Below are positions 1 through 13,100 of a stretch of DNA of 64,000 bases, in pieces. The stretch is from Melastoma dodecandrum. Its lineage: Eukaryota; Streptophyta; Magnoliopsida; Myrtales; Melastomataceae. How positions within the stretch are numbered: position 1 is the first letter of the stretch; every line of letters begins with the position of its first letter. Made by a program: the position numbers and the translations under genes. The DNA lies in NCBI GenBank assembly GCA_029817715.1, contig JARUPY010000538.1, positions 8,184,001-8,248,000 of the forward strand, in the 5' to 3' direction. The notes beneath the pieces are model-generated. The model was not told where the DNA came from. It worked only from the letters and a program-made list of their open reading frames with translations, and ran no database searches.

Positions 1-825
1 GAATGTTACAGCTACATGTCATTTTGGAAAATGATCCCATACTCAAACAGGTGTTTTTATCTACAATTCCATCATATATCTCTACGGTGGTACAGAAACA
101 TTTGCTCTTAAAGAATTTGATTCTTGCAGATCTAACACCTAGATAGATTCAACAAGAAATCATGAGAGCAGTAGCTAAATTATGCCAACGCAAAGAAGTT
201 GCTGAAAATTTCTTTAGTAGAGATCGCAAACTAGACAGGTCTTGTGAAAGCAGATTTCAAGGATATCATATGAAGTGCACTAACAAAGATCTTTTTTACT
301 ACAAAATAGAGAAAAAATCTCATTTCCAAAAGTATGACAAGAAGAAACACAGAAGAGGCATCAGAATACAAAAGCCTCCTAAACCTCATAAAAGAAGAAT
401 TCGAAAAAGATACTTGAGAATGACTTTCCTTCTCAGCAAAATTCAGACAAATGTTTTATATGTCATAAGAATGGAGGTACATGTGTTTCTCTTTGGAATG
501 ATGATCTTGAATCCCTTTTCTTAGAAGATGAAAAAGCAAATCAACAAATTGTGTTGTTTGGAAGGACATTCAAGCTCGGAAGAGTCACAATGTTCTGAAA
601 CAGATTAACTCTCCGATGAAATGTATGCAATTCAACCTATACAAACGGTGGAAATTCCAGTTTTTGCATCCACAAAAATATCCCCTCATGTGAAAGTTAC
701 CTTATACCTTGACAAATATGCCAGGACTTTGACAGTCATAACGTTCATGGATATATGAAGTGCAACAAGTGATCAATCCTAAGATTCTTCCACATTCATA
801 TTTGAAGTATGAAGAGAAAAACAAT
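1..825 (+). pseudogene. Endogenous pararetrovirus fragment (Caulimoviridae, coat protein tail to protease)
   Basis: Broken coding remnants in several plus-strand frames run in the order expected for a plant pararetrovirus polyprotein. First comes a coat-protein-like stretch (about 1-300), then a very basic Lys/Arg-rich segment (about 300-420). A degenerate zinc knuckle beginning CFICHKNG lies near 455-480, with its later His/Cys ligands lost. Near 700-800 is an aspartic-protease-like region in which the catalytic Asp is followed by a stop codon where the Gly should be. The open reading frame is interrupted by stops and frameshifts, so this is a fossil and not a functional virus. It enters from the left edge, so its true start is not visible. 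It resembles the Florendovirus/Petuvirus type of endogenous element by gene order; the exact genus is inference. Confidence 0.7.
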
Positions 826-1216
826 CTCGGGGGACATATTCGTAACAAATTGGAATCTAAGTGATCAGTATCGTACTTCTATCGGGAGCATAGCATCATG
901 GTCGTACACCAAGTTGAACGGGGCGACGCCTATGCTCTCTTTTTTTGTTACCATGAGTGGCCCACAGCATCTCCTAAAGCAGAGTATGCCATGTGCGTGG
1001 GTTGTTGCCGATCATCCTTTGTATAACTCGTTTTATGAGCTTGTTGGAAGCCTCTGCTTGCCCATTTGACTGAGTAAAATAAGGAGATGAATGAAGTAAC
1101 TTAAACCCGAAGTCTTCCGCAAACTCGTCCATGTGTTCACCGTTGAACACCTTTGCATTGTCTATTATGATATATTTGGGAATCCTGTATCGGTAGATGA
1201 TGGTGCTCTTGATGAA
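826..1216 (-). pseudogene. Ty3/gypsy retrotransposon integrase fragment
   Basis: Read on the minus strand from about 1216 downward, this has the C-terminal half of a retroviral-type integrase core. It has IDNAKVF, corresponding to the second catalytic Asp region, then LLHSSPYFTQSNGQAE and SNKLIKRVI, the conserved block holding the catalytic Glu of plant gypsy integrases. An in-frame stop follows the Trp-His-Thr segment, and the reading frame then shifts through a decayed stretch resembling the usual Leu-Trp-Ala-Tyr block. No LTR is visible at either side. It abuts the pararetrovirus fragment in the opposite direction, so two unrelated retroelements are juxtaposed here. Confidence 0.72.
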
Positions 1217-3440
1217 CTCATCAAGAGCACAACAGCGAGATGGCAAGAGTAGGGCGGGGGACGAGGGGTGTAGACGGGAACGGGCAAAGTTCGCCATCCC
1301 TCGGGCAGGCAATGTGATCGATCTTCTTTCTTCTTCTTCCTCGAATAATTGGTTGATGGGGTCGGAGGAGGCGAATGACTCCTTTTTAACGAGGACGACA
1401 GCAGACACTGAGGATAAAGACGAACTCCCAAAGTTATTACTTAAAATGAGTTTTACCCTTCCGCATGTTTAGGTGATGTTGTTTTTGGTGGGTTATGTGA
1501 TCATCCCTTTTATCATCATGCGTTTGGATAGGAAGTCGGATTGGTTGCATGTCATGACAAAAAATAAAATGGGATGTGGAGGGCTTTCATGAGCTATCTT
1601 CCAAAATAATTGCTTTCGAAAAAAATATTTCGTAAGCTTTTAAAATCTATGAACGAGTTTGGTTATTTAAAGGATTCGATATTTTAAGTCATCGAGTTCT
1701 TACGAGTGAATTTATTGTTATAAATAATTAAATATCGAATATATAATGAATTTTAAAAATTATTATTACATTTCGTAAAACTTATTTGAAAAGAAAGAAA
1801 GGTAATGCCATTGGATGGAATATTATTCGCACTCTCGTACAGTACAGTGGGTGTGTATACACTTTGAAGGGTCCGGTCACTAAACACGTCATTCCCATGT
1901 CGTACGTAACTTGGAACTAATCAATAACCTTGGGGCATTTCTTTTATCATTACGTATTTCGTACTCGTTTCATTTGCCTTTAGACACACAGAGAGAGAGC
2001 GGGAAAGAAAAACAAGAAGAATTCCCCCGGGGAAAGCGTTGGCGAAGTCTGAGTCGTGGGCCTTGGTCTCAAGCCCAAGTTAAGGCCCAATCAAAACATA
2101 CGTGTATCAACACAGAGAAAGAAAAAGCCATGGGTATTATCTTACAAGTAGGAATTAAGAATAAGTATATTTTTTTTATTTTAAAAAGTAGCAAAAATCC
2201 CATTATTCATAAATCATAAACGTAGGAACCTGAACAAGGTGCCGATGCCAACAACCCACAAAGTGATGAATTTCACACGGTCGGCAACAATTTCCATTTC
2301 GTGTATAGATTTTAAACATACGGACGGCTACAAACAAGGGTGGTAATTTACTTACTATCTAACCGAGGGGATGCAACTTTGCTTGTTCTATATTCCCAAT
2401 CGCATAATCATTTAAATCTTAAAACCCACATGCCTTACCGTAAATTTAGCTTAGTTTGTATGGCCCATAATCAACTTGGGTCATGAACAATTATAAATAA
2501 TTGGGGGTGGGGAGGGAGGGAGTTCTTTATCCATTGCTGGACCCCCCAATTGACTCCCTTGGGTAATGTATACATGTCCGCCGTGTGTCGTAATCACTTT
2601 TTTTTTGTTTTTTTGCTGTAATTACATCAACTTTTAATCGTTAAATAAAGTCTTCTTTTTGTAATTTAAAGAAACAAATCAAATGTACCTTAACAGATCG
2701 AATAATATTTTTTTAAGAAAAAATGACATAGTTCAAACGATCACGCACCCTAAATCTTATTAATGAGTTTCAACTCACCATTCTTTTAATTTATGAGATT
2801 GAGATAATAATAATTTCTGTTAATGTTTCCCACTGCATACAACACCCTATCTTAAATTTCCCACATTATATTCAAAATATTTTCTCATCTACGATTGCAA
2901 ATAACAAAAACGTACAAACTCTTTTTATATAAAAAAAAAATACTTTAAAAATCGAGGTATAAAAAATTTATCAATAAATATATTTTTTTTTATCATAATC
3001 GCTTCGTTATTTGAACAGTTTAAAACTTTATAATATGAAATTTAGGTTGAAGTGAGGGTGTAAAACATACAAGTTGACATTTTAGAAAGAAGAAATAAAA
3101 CTTATTCTTTTTTGTATAGGTGGGACAAGTACATATGCAATGATGTACCTAACATTTTATTTAAGCCCGTGTGTGTGTTTAATTAATAATTAATAATAAG
3201 AGGAAATTTGGTTACAAATATTAATCATATTTCGTTATAGCGGTGGTGGTCCGTCCGTTTTCCATGTCGGTGGGTTATAATGTATAAATAAAAGACATTT
3301 AATGAATGTGGGGGTGTTGCGTGGTCATATATACAACAAGTCTCTTCAATTTTTCCTTGGTCCCCCTACCCTTCAGTGATCAAGCAGCATTCGATTTTAA
3401 TTCACTCGGAGAAAATACAAAAGGCAGGCAATCTATCCAA
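1217..3440. other. Intergenic, AT-rich, no gene recognised
   Basis: Short open frames here overlap each other on both strands and resemble no family I know. The region is AT-rich with homopolymer runs and a purine-rich patch near 2500. Its right end is the distal promoter of the DREB-type gene. I see no repeat with clear boundaries. Confidence 0.5.
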
Positions 3441-3459
3441 GTAAGAAAGCCTCGTTTAT

Positions 3460-3467
3460 TATATAAA
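3460..3467 (+). promoter_or_regulatory. TATA box of the DREB A-4 gene
   Basis: TATATAAA sits 214 bp before the chosen start codon, predicting transcription from about 3490 and a leader near 185 nt. It overlaps an upstream ATG at 3467 that is in frame with the gene, which argues that this longer N-terminus is never made. Confidence 0.55.
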
Positions 3468-3665
3468 TGGTTGAACGCCATGGTTGCCGATTCGAACATA
3501 AACAGACATCTACTCCTCCTTTTCTTCTCCTTTCTCTAGTCTCATACCATATCATCTTCATCTCCGTCTTCCAAAATCTGGGACAGCAAGTCATACTCCC
3601 CCCAATTGGGCAAAAAGGACATATCTCCTCCCCTGTTCTTAACGCCAATCCCCGTCTTTGTTTTT

Positions 3666-3677
3666 ATGACACTATGA
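3666..3677 (+). promoter_or_regulatory. Minimal upstream ORF overlapping the DREB start codon
   Basis: The first ATG after the predicted transcription start opens a three-codon frame (Met-Thr-Leu-stop). Its TGA overlaps the main ATG as ATGA at 3674-3677. A second in-frame Met follows at 3680. The arrangement would make translation of the transcription factor depend on leaky scanning or reinitiation. Confidence 0.45.
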
Positions 3678-4321
3678 TTATGACTCCCACCACGGGAAGT
3701 TTGTCCAGTTCCTCCCACCATGAATCCTCCTCCGCCTCCAAGTCACCCCCCTCCCCACATTCCTCCCTAAGCCTCCCCCACTGCAACAAGCCCAAGCACC
3801 CCGGAAAGCACCCCGTCTACAGGGGCGTCCGCATGCGGAGCTGGGGCAAGTGGGTCTCCGAGATCCGGGAGCCTCGGAAGAAGTCCCGCATATGGCTAGG
3901 GACTTTCTCCACCCCGGAGATGGCTGCCCGTGCCCACGACGTTGCTGCACTTAGCATTAAGGGAGCGTCCGCGATCCTCAACTTCCCTGAGCTCGCGGGC
4001 TCTCTCCCCAGGCCCACGTCACAGTCCCCCCGGGATGTACAGGCCGCCGCTGCCCTGGCTGCCGGGATGGCCAACCTCAACTGCCCCAACAACATGCCCT
4101 CCGGCGGCTCGCAGTTGGAGGAAGACGAGCTATGCAAGATCATCGAGCTCCCACGGCTGGGGAGTACAACGACAGGGGTTTTGGGCTGCGTGGCAGCGGA
4201 ACTGGTCACTGGGGACACGGTAGACGGGGGAGGGTGGCTGTGCCACACGCCGTGGATGCAGCAGGGAGATGGGGTTGGGATGGAGTGGTTCGGAGTCGGA
4301 GGTTTGTTATGGGACAGTTAA
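3674..4321 (+). CDS. AP2/ERF transcription factor, DREB subgroup A-4
   Basis: Single-exon gene for a 215-residue nuclear DNA-binding protein. One AP2/ERF domain spans about residues 48-105 ([18 protein letters not shown] through AILNFPELA). It has Val61 and Glu66 at the two positions that mark the DREB branch, which usually binds DRE/CRT GCCGAC sites. The block after the domain (LPRP, then [10 protein letters not shown]) is the signature of subgroup A-4 (TINY/HARDY/ESE relatives). The N-terminus is Ser-rich and low complexity; the C-terminus is acidic and ends GGLLWDS. No EAR repressor motif is visible. The start was chosen because the in-frame upstream ATG lies inside the TATA box. A tiny uORF overlaps the start. 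Members of this group act in cold, drought, salt or ethylene responses; the specific role here is inference. Confidence 0.93.
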   Translation: MIMTPTTGSLSSSSHHESSSASKSPPSPHSSLSLPHCNKPKHPGKHPVYRGVRMRSWGKWVSEIREPRKKSRIWLGTFSTPEMAARAHDVAALSIKGASAILNFPELAGSLPRPTSQSPRDVQAAAALAAGMANLNCPNNMPSGGSQLEEDELCKIIELPRLGSTTTGVLGCVAAELVTGDTVDGGGWLCHTPWMQQGDGVGMEWFGVGGLLWDS

Positions 4322-4417
4322 TTGGATTGCAGCTACTTTTAGTAAGAACTAAGATTCAGTAACTTCAATTCACCGTGTGTATGTGTATAAAAAAAAAAAT
4401 GTGTACTGTCTTGTAAT

Positions 4418-4665
4418 TGTTAGAAATCCTGTCGGGTGGCCAGGCCTTTTTTATCCAGTGTGGGACTATCTCAACACCTCCTCGTAATCTCCCGTCGAAT
4501 TTTTATCTATGGATCGAGTGCCCTCGTTTGAAATGGGTCTGATACCACGTTAGAAATCATGTTGGGATTCCCATTCACCTAAAAGCTAGCAATTAGGTGA
4601 AGTATCTCAACTCTATTTAAAGTGTTAGACCCAGGACTTTTATGTCCCGTGGGACTATCCCAACA
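4418..4665 (-). mobile_element. TRIM-type miniature LTR retroelement
   Basis: A 248-bp insertion flanked by an exact 5-bp target duplication GTAAT (4413-4417 and 4666-4670). The right LTR (about 4548-4665) begins near CGTTAGAAATC and ends CCCAACA. The left LTR (4418-4475) has the same outer ends but an internal deletion. Immediately left of the right LTR is GTCTGATACCA, the reverse complement of the primer binding site for initiator tRNA-Met, so the element runs on the minus strand. The internal region is only about 70 bp and codes for nothing. It starts 96 bp after the DREB stop codon, so it may lie in that gene's 3' UTR or polyadenylation region. Confidence 0.82.
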
Positions 4666-4670
4666 GTAAT

Positions 4671-7341
4671 AACCGCGGTGAGTCATGAGTTTTATTTTAA
4701 TATAAATTTCAATCGTGAAAATGAATAATGTATCTTCTTCTTCGTCAAATATTTCTCCGTAATGTCCGGTTGCTTTTGGCAAAACAGAGAAAGCTTAAGA
4801 GTTTTCGCATCCCTCTTTGCCTCTTTCTTTATTTTTCTTATTATTTTTCATTTCCTAGGACTGTGATTTCGACATTTTGTTAATTTCCATGACTGGAGGA
4901 GATCAAGGCTTATATATTCCAACAATAATACTCTTAATCCTTTATTAATACGTCATAACATATGAAAAGTTTTTCAAGTATTGGGGAGGGGTTGAAATTG
5001 AATGCACTGGTCCAATTATTATCATTATTATAATGTCGCTGATATCAGAATTTTTTTTTTAAATAATAGATAATAATAAAGAGAGAAAAAAGTGAGAGGG
5101 GATGGTCATATCGACATATCATGTCCCTTTCCAAAATTCTTAGTATTAATCATCCAAACTCTTTTTTTTATTATTAAAAAAAAATTGGAACAGTGTGTCG
5201 TTCTCAGGAAATTGGAAATTTTCCACACACACATATATATATATATCACTTGTTTACGGAAACCGTTTTCAGAAAAGATTTTTTTTTTTTTTTAATCGAG
5301 TAACCTTATTTTTCAACTTATCACAACCTTTTTGTCATTTGGTTACTCCTTTTTGTATAATACATGATGTAAGATTGTAGGGGAGTGCAAAAAAGTGTCA
5401 ATAAATACGAGGCGTGGTGCTCCCTTAAAGATGATTTTCTACTATCTCCATTCTCCAAACTTTATAATTCTATTAAAAAATATATACATATAGATAGAAA
5501 CGAACTCCCCCTTTTTAAGAAACATTTTAAATATACATATTATTATAATTTATCTTGTTTCCAAGTTATTTATCTGCCCGAGGGATCGATTTTAAAATTT
5601 TAATGTTTTTTAATAAGAAAATATAGGTTACCACTTCATTTTTATTATTGTTAATTTTTTTATAGGCTTAACTTTAAAAAATTTTGGGTAAAAAGGAATT
5701 AATGCTTCCCCATTTATAGTTCTGTGGCGATCATGTGAGTTTTGTATTTAGTGTTAATAATATTTTATTTTGTTGGGAATTGATGGCGTGAAATGGTTCG
5801 ATTTTCTTGCATGAAAAGTGGGCGGAATACATCATTAATCGTTATTATCTTATCAATAATGAACAGAGACCCGAGGCATGGGACATAAATAAATAACCGT
5901 AATATATAAAATTAAATTAACCACTACAGTCAACAAGATTTATTTATTTATCTTTATATAGAATCGCATTGGGATTTTTAACATATGAAAGAATGAGAAG
6001 ACACTTTCCTCGACTTGTCTAATGAGTTTTTTTTTTTTTATCTCTTTTACAGGAGGAGGAGGAGGAGGAGGGGGGTATGAACTTGTCATTTTTTACTATT
6101 TGTCTCTATAAACAGAAACTACCAAATTGATGAAATCCAATCACCATCACGATCATCTTGTGTATATATATATATTTATATGCTATTTAACAACAAAAGA
6201 AAGGTAGCAATATGCGCCTCGTGACAAAATGGATTTGCTTGGTTTAATAAAAGAAAAAAATTTTGAATGGGGTTATCTTTATATAATATATATATATATA
6301 ATTGATTCTTGTTAAGAAGAATTTGTTATTCTTAGTGGATTGTTGTTTTATGTGTGAGCTGCTACGCTTTGCTTAATCTAGTTGTTTTGGATCCTACTTC
6401 TTCTAATTTTTAGTTCACATACGTGTCGAGTGAGCTTTCACTTTCATTTCTCTTGCTGAAGCTTTTTAAGACCCTCTGACTGGTTCACCCCCCCAAAAAA
6501 AAAACAAAAAATGGAAAAGAAAAGAACGAGAAATTTCCAAGAAATCAATTTTCCTTTTATTTAAGCCATTGCTACTAAGAAATCACGGGAAACGCATATT
6601 GTAAAAGAAAGCTTTTAAAAAACTTTATATGGTTTTTTGAAATATCCAAATCATGCCTATTTTTTTTTTTTTTTTACAAGTGCGTGTGGGAGAGAATCTC
6701 TCGACAGGACAGTTGTTTGTCGGTAACAATTTTCACCCCACCCTGCAACCACAACCCTTCTCCCTCCATTTCTCCTGTTATTTCATTTTTCTTTTACTCC
6801 TTTTCAAATCACATCATGTCTTCTCTCTCTCCTTTTGTTTTCTACCTTCTCATTTCACTGACGTAGGAAAACTCTTGTTACAAAATAAAGAAGTTGAGAT
6901 GTTTTTTTTTTTTTTTAATTCGAATGAGCATCGTCCATCCCATAATGAGATGAAAAAAAAGGTGGCATATCTTAAACCGTAAAGGGTAAAATTGATTAAA
7001 TTATGTGTTTATAATTTAGTTTTTGAGAAGTGCCCTCCCCCTCCATTCAAAATTCTATCCAGAAACACGTTAATAATATGTAAATAGTGAAATTTTAATA
7101 ATAATAATAACACAACCCAACCCGAAAAAGTCAGGTGATCACGACTGTCGGCAGACGTCAACAAGAACGACGACAACTTCGCCCCACGTTTGTAGTAAAA
7201 TTTGCTTAAATGTACGAGACGAGAGGGTCTGTTCTCGTGCCCTCTTTTTTTTTCCCCTTAAAGTTTGTAGCACTAGCTTGAAATTTCATAGTCGAATGTT
7301 TCTCTCGATCGAATTCCACGGCGTTTTTGGGTAGTTAACGT
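4671..7341. other. Intergenic, AT-rich with microsatellites
   Basis: No gene recognised. It contains simple repeats: CA then TA at about 5224-5245, GGA at about 6052-6070, and TA runs near 6160 and 6285. There are many poly-T/poly-A tracts. Short frames in the track are unconvincing: they have no splice context or family resemblance. Confidence 0.5.
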
Positions 7342-7671
7342 AATAGCTCGTTTGGTTTCCGAAACAAAATTTCAGATGGAATGAAATAGGAAGGGGAAAC
7401 AAATATAATGATTAGGATTATAATTACTTTAAAAAAAATAGTATGTTTAGTTGAATGACGAAAATGAGAAGGGAATGTGAATGAATTGAGTAAGGGAATT
7501 GGCATTCTTTATCATGAGCTAGGGAATGCTGGTTCCTTCCCTCCCTCTTCAAAATTAAGAAAATGAAAAGGAATTGACTGAAATAAAATGAAATGACTAA
7601 AGAAAAAAAGTATGACTATTACTTAAGTTCATTCATTTCTCATATCCTTAAAACAAGACGAACGAGGCCTA
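7342..7671. mobile_element. MITE-like element, imperfect terminal inverted repeats
   Basis: A roughly 330-bp non-coding block starts near GCTCGTTTGG and ends near CGAACGAGGCC, which read as imperfect inverted repeats. The interior is built of GGAATG/GAAATG-type words common in plant MITEs. No clean target duplication is seen, so the boundaries and superfamily are uncertain. The copy at 38811-39030 has similar internal words. Confidence 0.4.
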
Positions 7672-10112
7672 AATTAGTAAGAATATTGAGCTTAATCACT
7701 TTGTTTTTGTTTTGCACAAGTCATATGGTTTAATCTTAATAAATAGGTCCTTTGGGGTTTATATGATGGTTTTTTTTAGTATGCCCCAAAACCTAGCCCT
7801 AATGTCGTATGGTGATTGATAGTGAAACGTTTTTGCGATTAATTTATTCCCGTAGTTGAAGACTATGGAAGGCACAAAACCTAAGCACTTTGGCAATATC
7901 CAATAAATCATGGTTAGCTTCCTTAATATCGAACATGCACTTGGCATTTAAAACGATTATCATATATTATTATTATTATCATGATTATTGAAAAGACGGG
8001 AAATTCTCGGTGAAGATAAACCTTAATTATATTTCAAATTTTGGTCTTTTATTATATATTACTATATAATTGGCGGATCAATTTTGTAGGGGTGGGGGGT
8101 GGGGACTAAAGACAAAGAGAGACATGGGGGTTGGTGGGTAGGCTCCGCTCCACAATAACCAAAGATGGTCCCTTTGACATATAGCCAAAATCTGATTCGA
8201 TTAGGACCATTTTTCCATTCTAATCCCCACCCACCCGCATAACATATTTAAATATACAAGGCCAAGTTGCCATAATGGGAATTTCCTATTAACTATGGTA
8301 TGATGCTGAATGATTATTCTTTTAAAGAAGAAAAAAGTTAATCCCCAAAATTAGAAAGGTACTCTCCGACAGTGAGCGATAGATATCAAATGATTAAAGA
8401 AATGTCCGTCGACAAAATAAGAAGTGCAAATGGGATGATTATAATAATACTCCATATATAACAATTTTTTAAATCTTTTTTTTGGGGGGGGGTATAATAT
8501 TAAAAAGATTATCTTTTTAATTTTTTTTTTAAGGTACAGGGTACCTATCGATTGTGCCATATTTGTCAAACCCACGATGTCTCTCATGTGTGTCTTTTAG
8601 TTGTCGCTTTCCATCTAAAAAAGTTGTCGGTCTGAATATTGTTAAAAAGAGACTAGAGGGAGAGACTGCTGAGTGATCTCATCATGCCTTGGAGGGTGGC
8701 AACTCGAAATGATCGAAGATCGAGACCATGCATGCTTCCGGGGAGCTTCGGCAGTAATTGACACGGACATGTCTTAGAGATCCATCATGCCTTGTATCCG
8801 CTTTTGATGGTGTTGGGCTTTTATCTAAGCAAAGAACCTTGGAATAAATAAGTCAACAGGAAAAAGTATGTATGTATAAAATACATTACGTAACCTTGAC
8901 AGGGTTTTTGGTAAGATTGATAGTTTTTCCCAGGGCAACCCTTCTTTTTTCTAAACAGTACATTCGCCAGGGATGCACCTGTTAGGGCAAACTCGAGGAA
9001 CAAGTGAATTGCATCCAATAATTCCTGGGGGCTGGGGGGGCTCAGGGTGGGTTGTTGCATCAACCTAGTCACATCAACAAAAACCATTTGATTTAGATTG
9101 ACATCATACCCCAATCCCTGCTTACCTACACTCCAACCGGGGTTTTATAATAAAAGTAGAAAATCTTCAATTTCTTTTTAAATATGTAAAAAAAAATTAT
9201 TATATGACAATGTACGGCTCAATATTTGTTAGTAATTAGTTTGTTCCTTTGACTATCCTGAGTGCATGCTTTTTTCTTTTACTCAGCGATCACAATGCTT
9301 CTTGCTTCATACAAAAAAATATAATAATTTTAAAATTTTGAAAATAATGTCAAATAAGTTCAACTTATAAAAAAAACTACGTAAAAAAGTCAGATTTTAT
9401 GCTTTCGACGTTTCTCTTTTATTATTTTTTTTTAAATAGAACTCGTGTGATTTTGTGACTTTTAAAAGGCAAACTTTCGAGAATTTTGAAATTATATACC
9501 CTAATTTACAAATTTTTTTCCTCGCCTAATACTATTTCTGGATTACCAAGACTTGGCCCAAGAAGACAGACCTCTACCCCCCAAACATATACTTCATGCT
9601 AAACTCAAATTGATCGATCAAAGCCTAGCTGCAGTAAGATTTGGCGCAGGCCCATGACACGTAGATGTATTAAATGCATAACGAACTTATTTAATATTTG
9701 TCTCACCTGGGGAGACAGGACCCAGAAACATGTCTTAACCAGAAAGGGTCCCTCCGATCCCTACCTTGATTGCATACATTTTCAACAGAAAACTATACAA
9801 TACAGGCGGGAGGACTTAAAAAGTCACATTGCAGATGCAGCAAAGAAAGGCCTCATAGAGAAGTCCAAATTAGATAGGGAAGTAAGCCAGTAACCTCACT
9901 AGAATTTGCCAGAAGCTCAAGGGTCCGTCCGGCTTTTAACTTTGGAAGGCAAAAAGGTCGATTTAAGTCCACATCGCAATGTGCTTTCTTATTCATCCTC
10001 TCCCATGAAGACAACTTTGTGGACAAAAATACCTAGTCAGTAAGTCACCATCCATGTGAGCGTCGATGTGGTATTATGACCCTGGGTGATGAGGAGACAA
10101 AGCCAGCAAAAC
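7672..10112. other. Intergenic, unrecognised frames only
   Basis: A 97-codon minus-strand frame (8821-9114) and a 79-codon plus frame (9654-9893) are present, but I recognise neither, and neither shows introns or motifs I can name. The first contains a Pro-rich patch and a Lys-rich stretch. The last few hundred bases are the 3' flank of the YebC gene. Confidence 0.4.
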
Positions 10113-13100
10113 TCATTTCTGGTCTGTATAAACTGCGTCAACGTCATCGAGATCGAGCAATCTGGCCATGAGTTCCCTGTTCAAGTCCATAGCTTCATCA
10201 TCCACCTGAACCACCATCACATTCAGATCCATCATAGATTGAGTCCAGTTATAACAGTGGAATAACACAGATTGCGGCACTAAGTATTACCATAAACAGA
10301 CAGATGAAAAAATCGACAATGATTGGATGAAAATTCATCAAATAACATGCATTTTGTGCATAGAAGCTTGTAATTGGGTGGAGACACAGGTTTTGACAAT
10401 TTTAGCTGACTGGGACAATACCCCCACCCCCCCCCCACACACACAATAATAAACCAGAAAAAGAGAGCATTGAATCGACCAAAATTTCAAAGAAAGAACT
10501 ATACCTCAAGAGTCCTAATAGGAAGCAGTTCAGAACCATTGTCGGTCTCAAATGCTATCCCTTCCTCCCGCAGCTTATTAAGTATATCAGGATAGCTTTC
10601 CGTAGAGCTCACTACTTTGTAATATCTGGCATGTCACGTGGTTGTGAAAACAACAGACAATTAACAAAATACTACACTTACGAGAATTGTGTTATGCTGC
10701 AGAGAGAAGAAAGGCTGCTGATTTAGAAAATAAAGCAATCAACTAGTGGATGAAAAAAATTCCTAGACTACATTTTGAACAGTAACAAGGATCAATAAAC
10801 ATACAACAAATTACAGACCACTGAATTCATCAATCTTTGAATGGCTGTGGGTCTGTAAGAAGGAAAGCATATCAAAAGAAACAGTGATCATGAGGATATT
10901 GTACTGCAGTTGCAAAAACTATTTGTGGAAAGGGTAGTCATAATGCAGTCACTCATAAATTATACCATCCTTGCTAGATAACATATTTTGGGACTGCAGT
11001 TCCTTGGTTGCCAGCTCCCCATTTTCCTGACCACCCCATCTCCCTTCCTCTCTAAACTAGATCGAATGGATTGCTAATGACAACTGAAACTATACCAGCT
11101 GATATAATTTCTTAAGTGGCACGATGCAAATGCGACTTAATATGTCAACATTCTTATGCTTGGCTTGTCATAATCAGCTAAACCTGGTGCAGCAAATATG
11201 TCACAGGGTGGATGCGAAAATAAATATGATAACTCTTCCAGAAACCTTTTCCGCTAGATAAGTGGACAATGATATACTTGTAAAATCCACTTGACCCAAA
11301 AAATTTGGTCTTGATTTCTCCAACCTTCACATGATTATTTAAATAACTCATGAAATCATAAGAAGAAAACCACAAATTAAAAATCAGTGCCTACAATAAC
11401 TTAAAAAAACGTCATCAAATCAGAAGTCTGATAGCAGGCCTTAGAGGGGGAGAGAGGGAGAGAGAGAGAGAGAGAGACGCATTAGACAAGTAAACAACAA
11501 CCTACAATGAATTTTTTTTACCTCTCTGATGTATCTTCATCAGTATCATCTTCATATACAGGAGGCTCAATAACATCTTCGGCACCAGCATCCAAAGCAA
11601 CTGAAAGAAGCTGATCTTTGTCAGCATCAGCAACCTTTATATTCACCACCCTGGCACGTCTGAACTTGAACAATACAGATCCAGGATCTGCCATTTTCCC
11701 TCCATAGTCCTTTACTATCTCCCGAACAGCAGCAACTGATCGGTTTATTTTGTCAGTGGAAACCTCAACTACCATACTCACTCCTCCATACCCATACACC
11801 TGACAGCGCAAAACAAGCACCTCTTTCAATAGGGAATGAAGGAAACCATATCTACTTAATAGGATGCTGTGCAGGTCATGTTCAATGAAAAGGGCCATCA
11901 GTACCAAGATGTTGTTGGTTAAGTTGATCCACCTCATAAATTTTCTCGATATAAGCCTCTTGGCCCTTTTCAGACGCCCTCTTAATGTTGCGTTCCAATA
12001 TATCCTTTGGGACATCAAGCTCCTTAGCTTTCTCAAGCACAGCAGCCAACATCGTATTCGAAGTTGGACTTGGACCACCTTTCTTCACTCTGTGAGAATC
12101 AAATATTCTAATCATCACTGCCAATAGACCTTTATTGGGTATAGTAAACCGGACTTGTGCTTCACTGTCACATGAGCACTAACATAAAAAGAAATTGCTA
12201 CTTTGCATAAATTGAGGTCCAAAACAAAAGTGCAGGGCGGCTTCCACGCATTAGGAAGCACCATTGACAAACAAAAATTGAAGGAGAAAGAAGATGTTGT
12301 CTTACGCTGATATAACTTCCTTTCCGATCCTTGAATAGAGTTTTGCTTTTTTGGCATCTTGAGCCCCCTGTAAAAAATATCCATCAGAACCAATATCTTC
12401 AACAAACTAACGCGAGTCGAAGGCTCCACCATTTTCAACATGTGATACGGAATAAAACAAAGAGATAGGTCAGGAAGCATTCCGTCCACATACTGACACA
12501 GTTTTATCGGAACATTAAATCCACTCCAATAGTCAAATAACCGCATAAGTCGCGGGACAGTCGGGGGAGGAATAACATAGCAGACCAGTAAAAGTCTTCA
12601 AAGGAACAAAAGGGGAAGTAATTAGAGAAAATAATTCGAAGAACGAACATTTTTTGAAACATGAGGAATTACAGCATGAAAACATCGGTTTTACACTATA
12701 GGAGAAATATAAACAGCCAACAGAAAGCAAGAACCATAACAACTTCTCTTCCATAATCATCCATTTAGCCAATGCACCTAAAGGCTGGCAATAGATGATA
12801 ACATTAGACCGCATCAAAGCACGCAGATTTGATCCTAGACATGTAAGAAACAGAAAGGATGAATACCGAGATCAAAATCGTCTGATCCAAATAAACATGC
12901 GGTTATATCCAACAAACAAACAACGCCTTCTGTAACCTGTAAGGGGTGTCACGAGAAAGGGAATAGAAATCCACCTTCCTGCCAGCAATCTTGCTGGACC
13001 TCCGACCCATACAGACAGGGGAGGAAGTCCATATCTTTCTCACACCAAAAGAATCATTGGCTCGGCGACCTTCGACCCAACAAGGCTTAGCCCACCAATT

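Noticed and set aside
1197..1472. 91-codon plus frame overlapping two minus frames
   Set aside because: Three overlapping frames share a GC-richer patch; none has a motif, and the neighbour on one of them is a retroelement remnant.
3678..4248. Long antisense and alternate frames over the DREB gene
   Set aside because: They are by-products of the GC-rich coding sequence; only the frame at 3674 has the AP2 domain.
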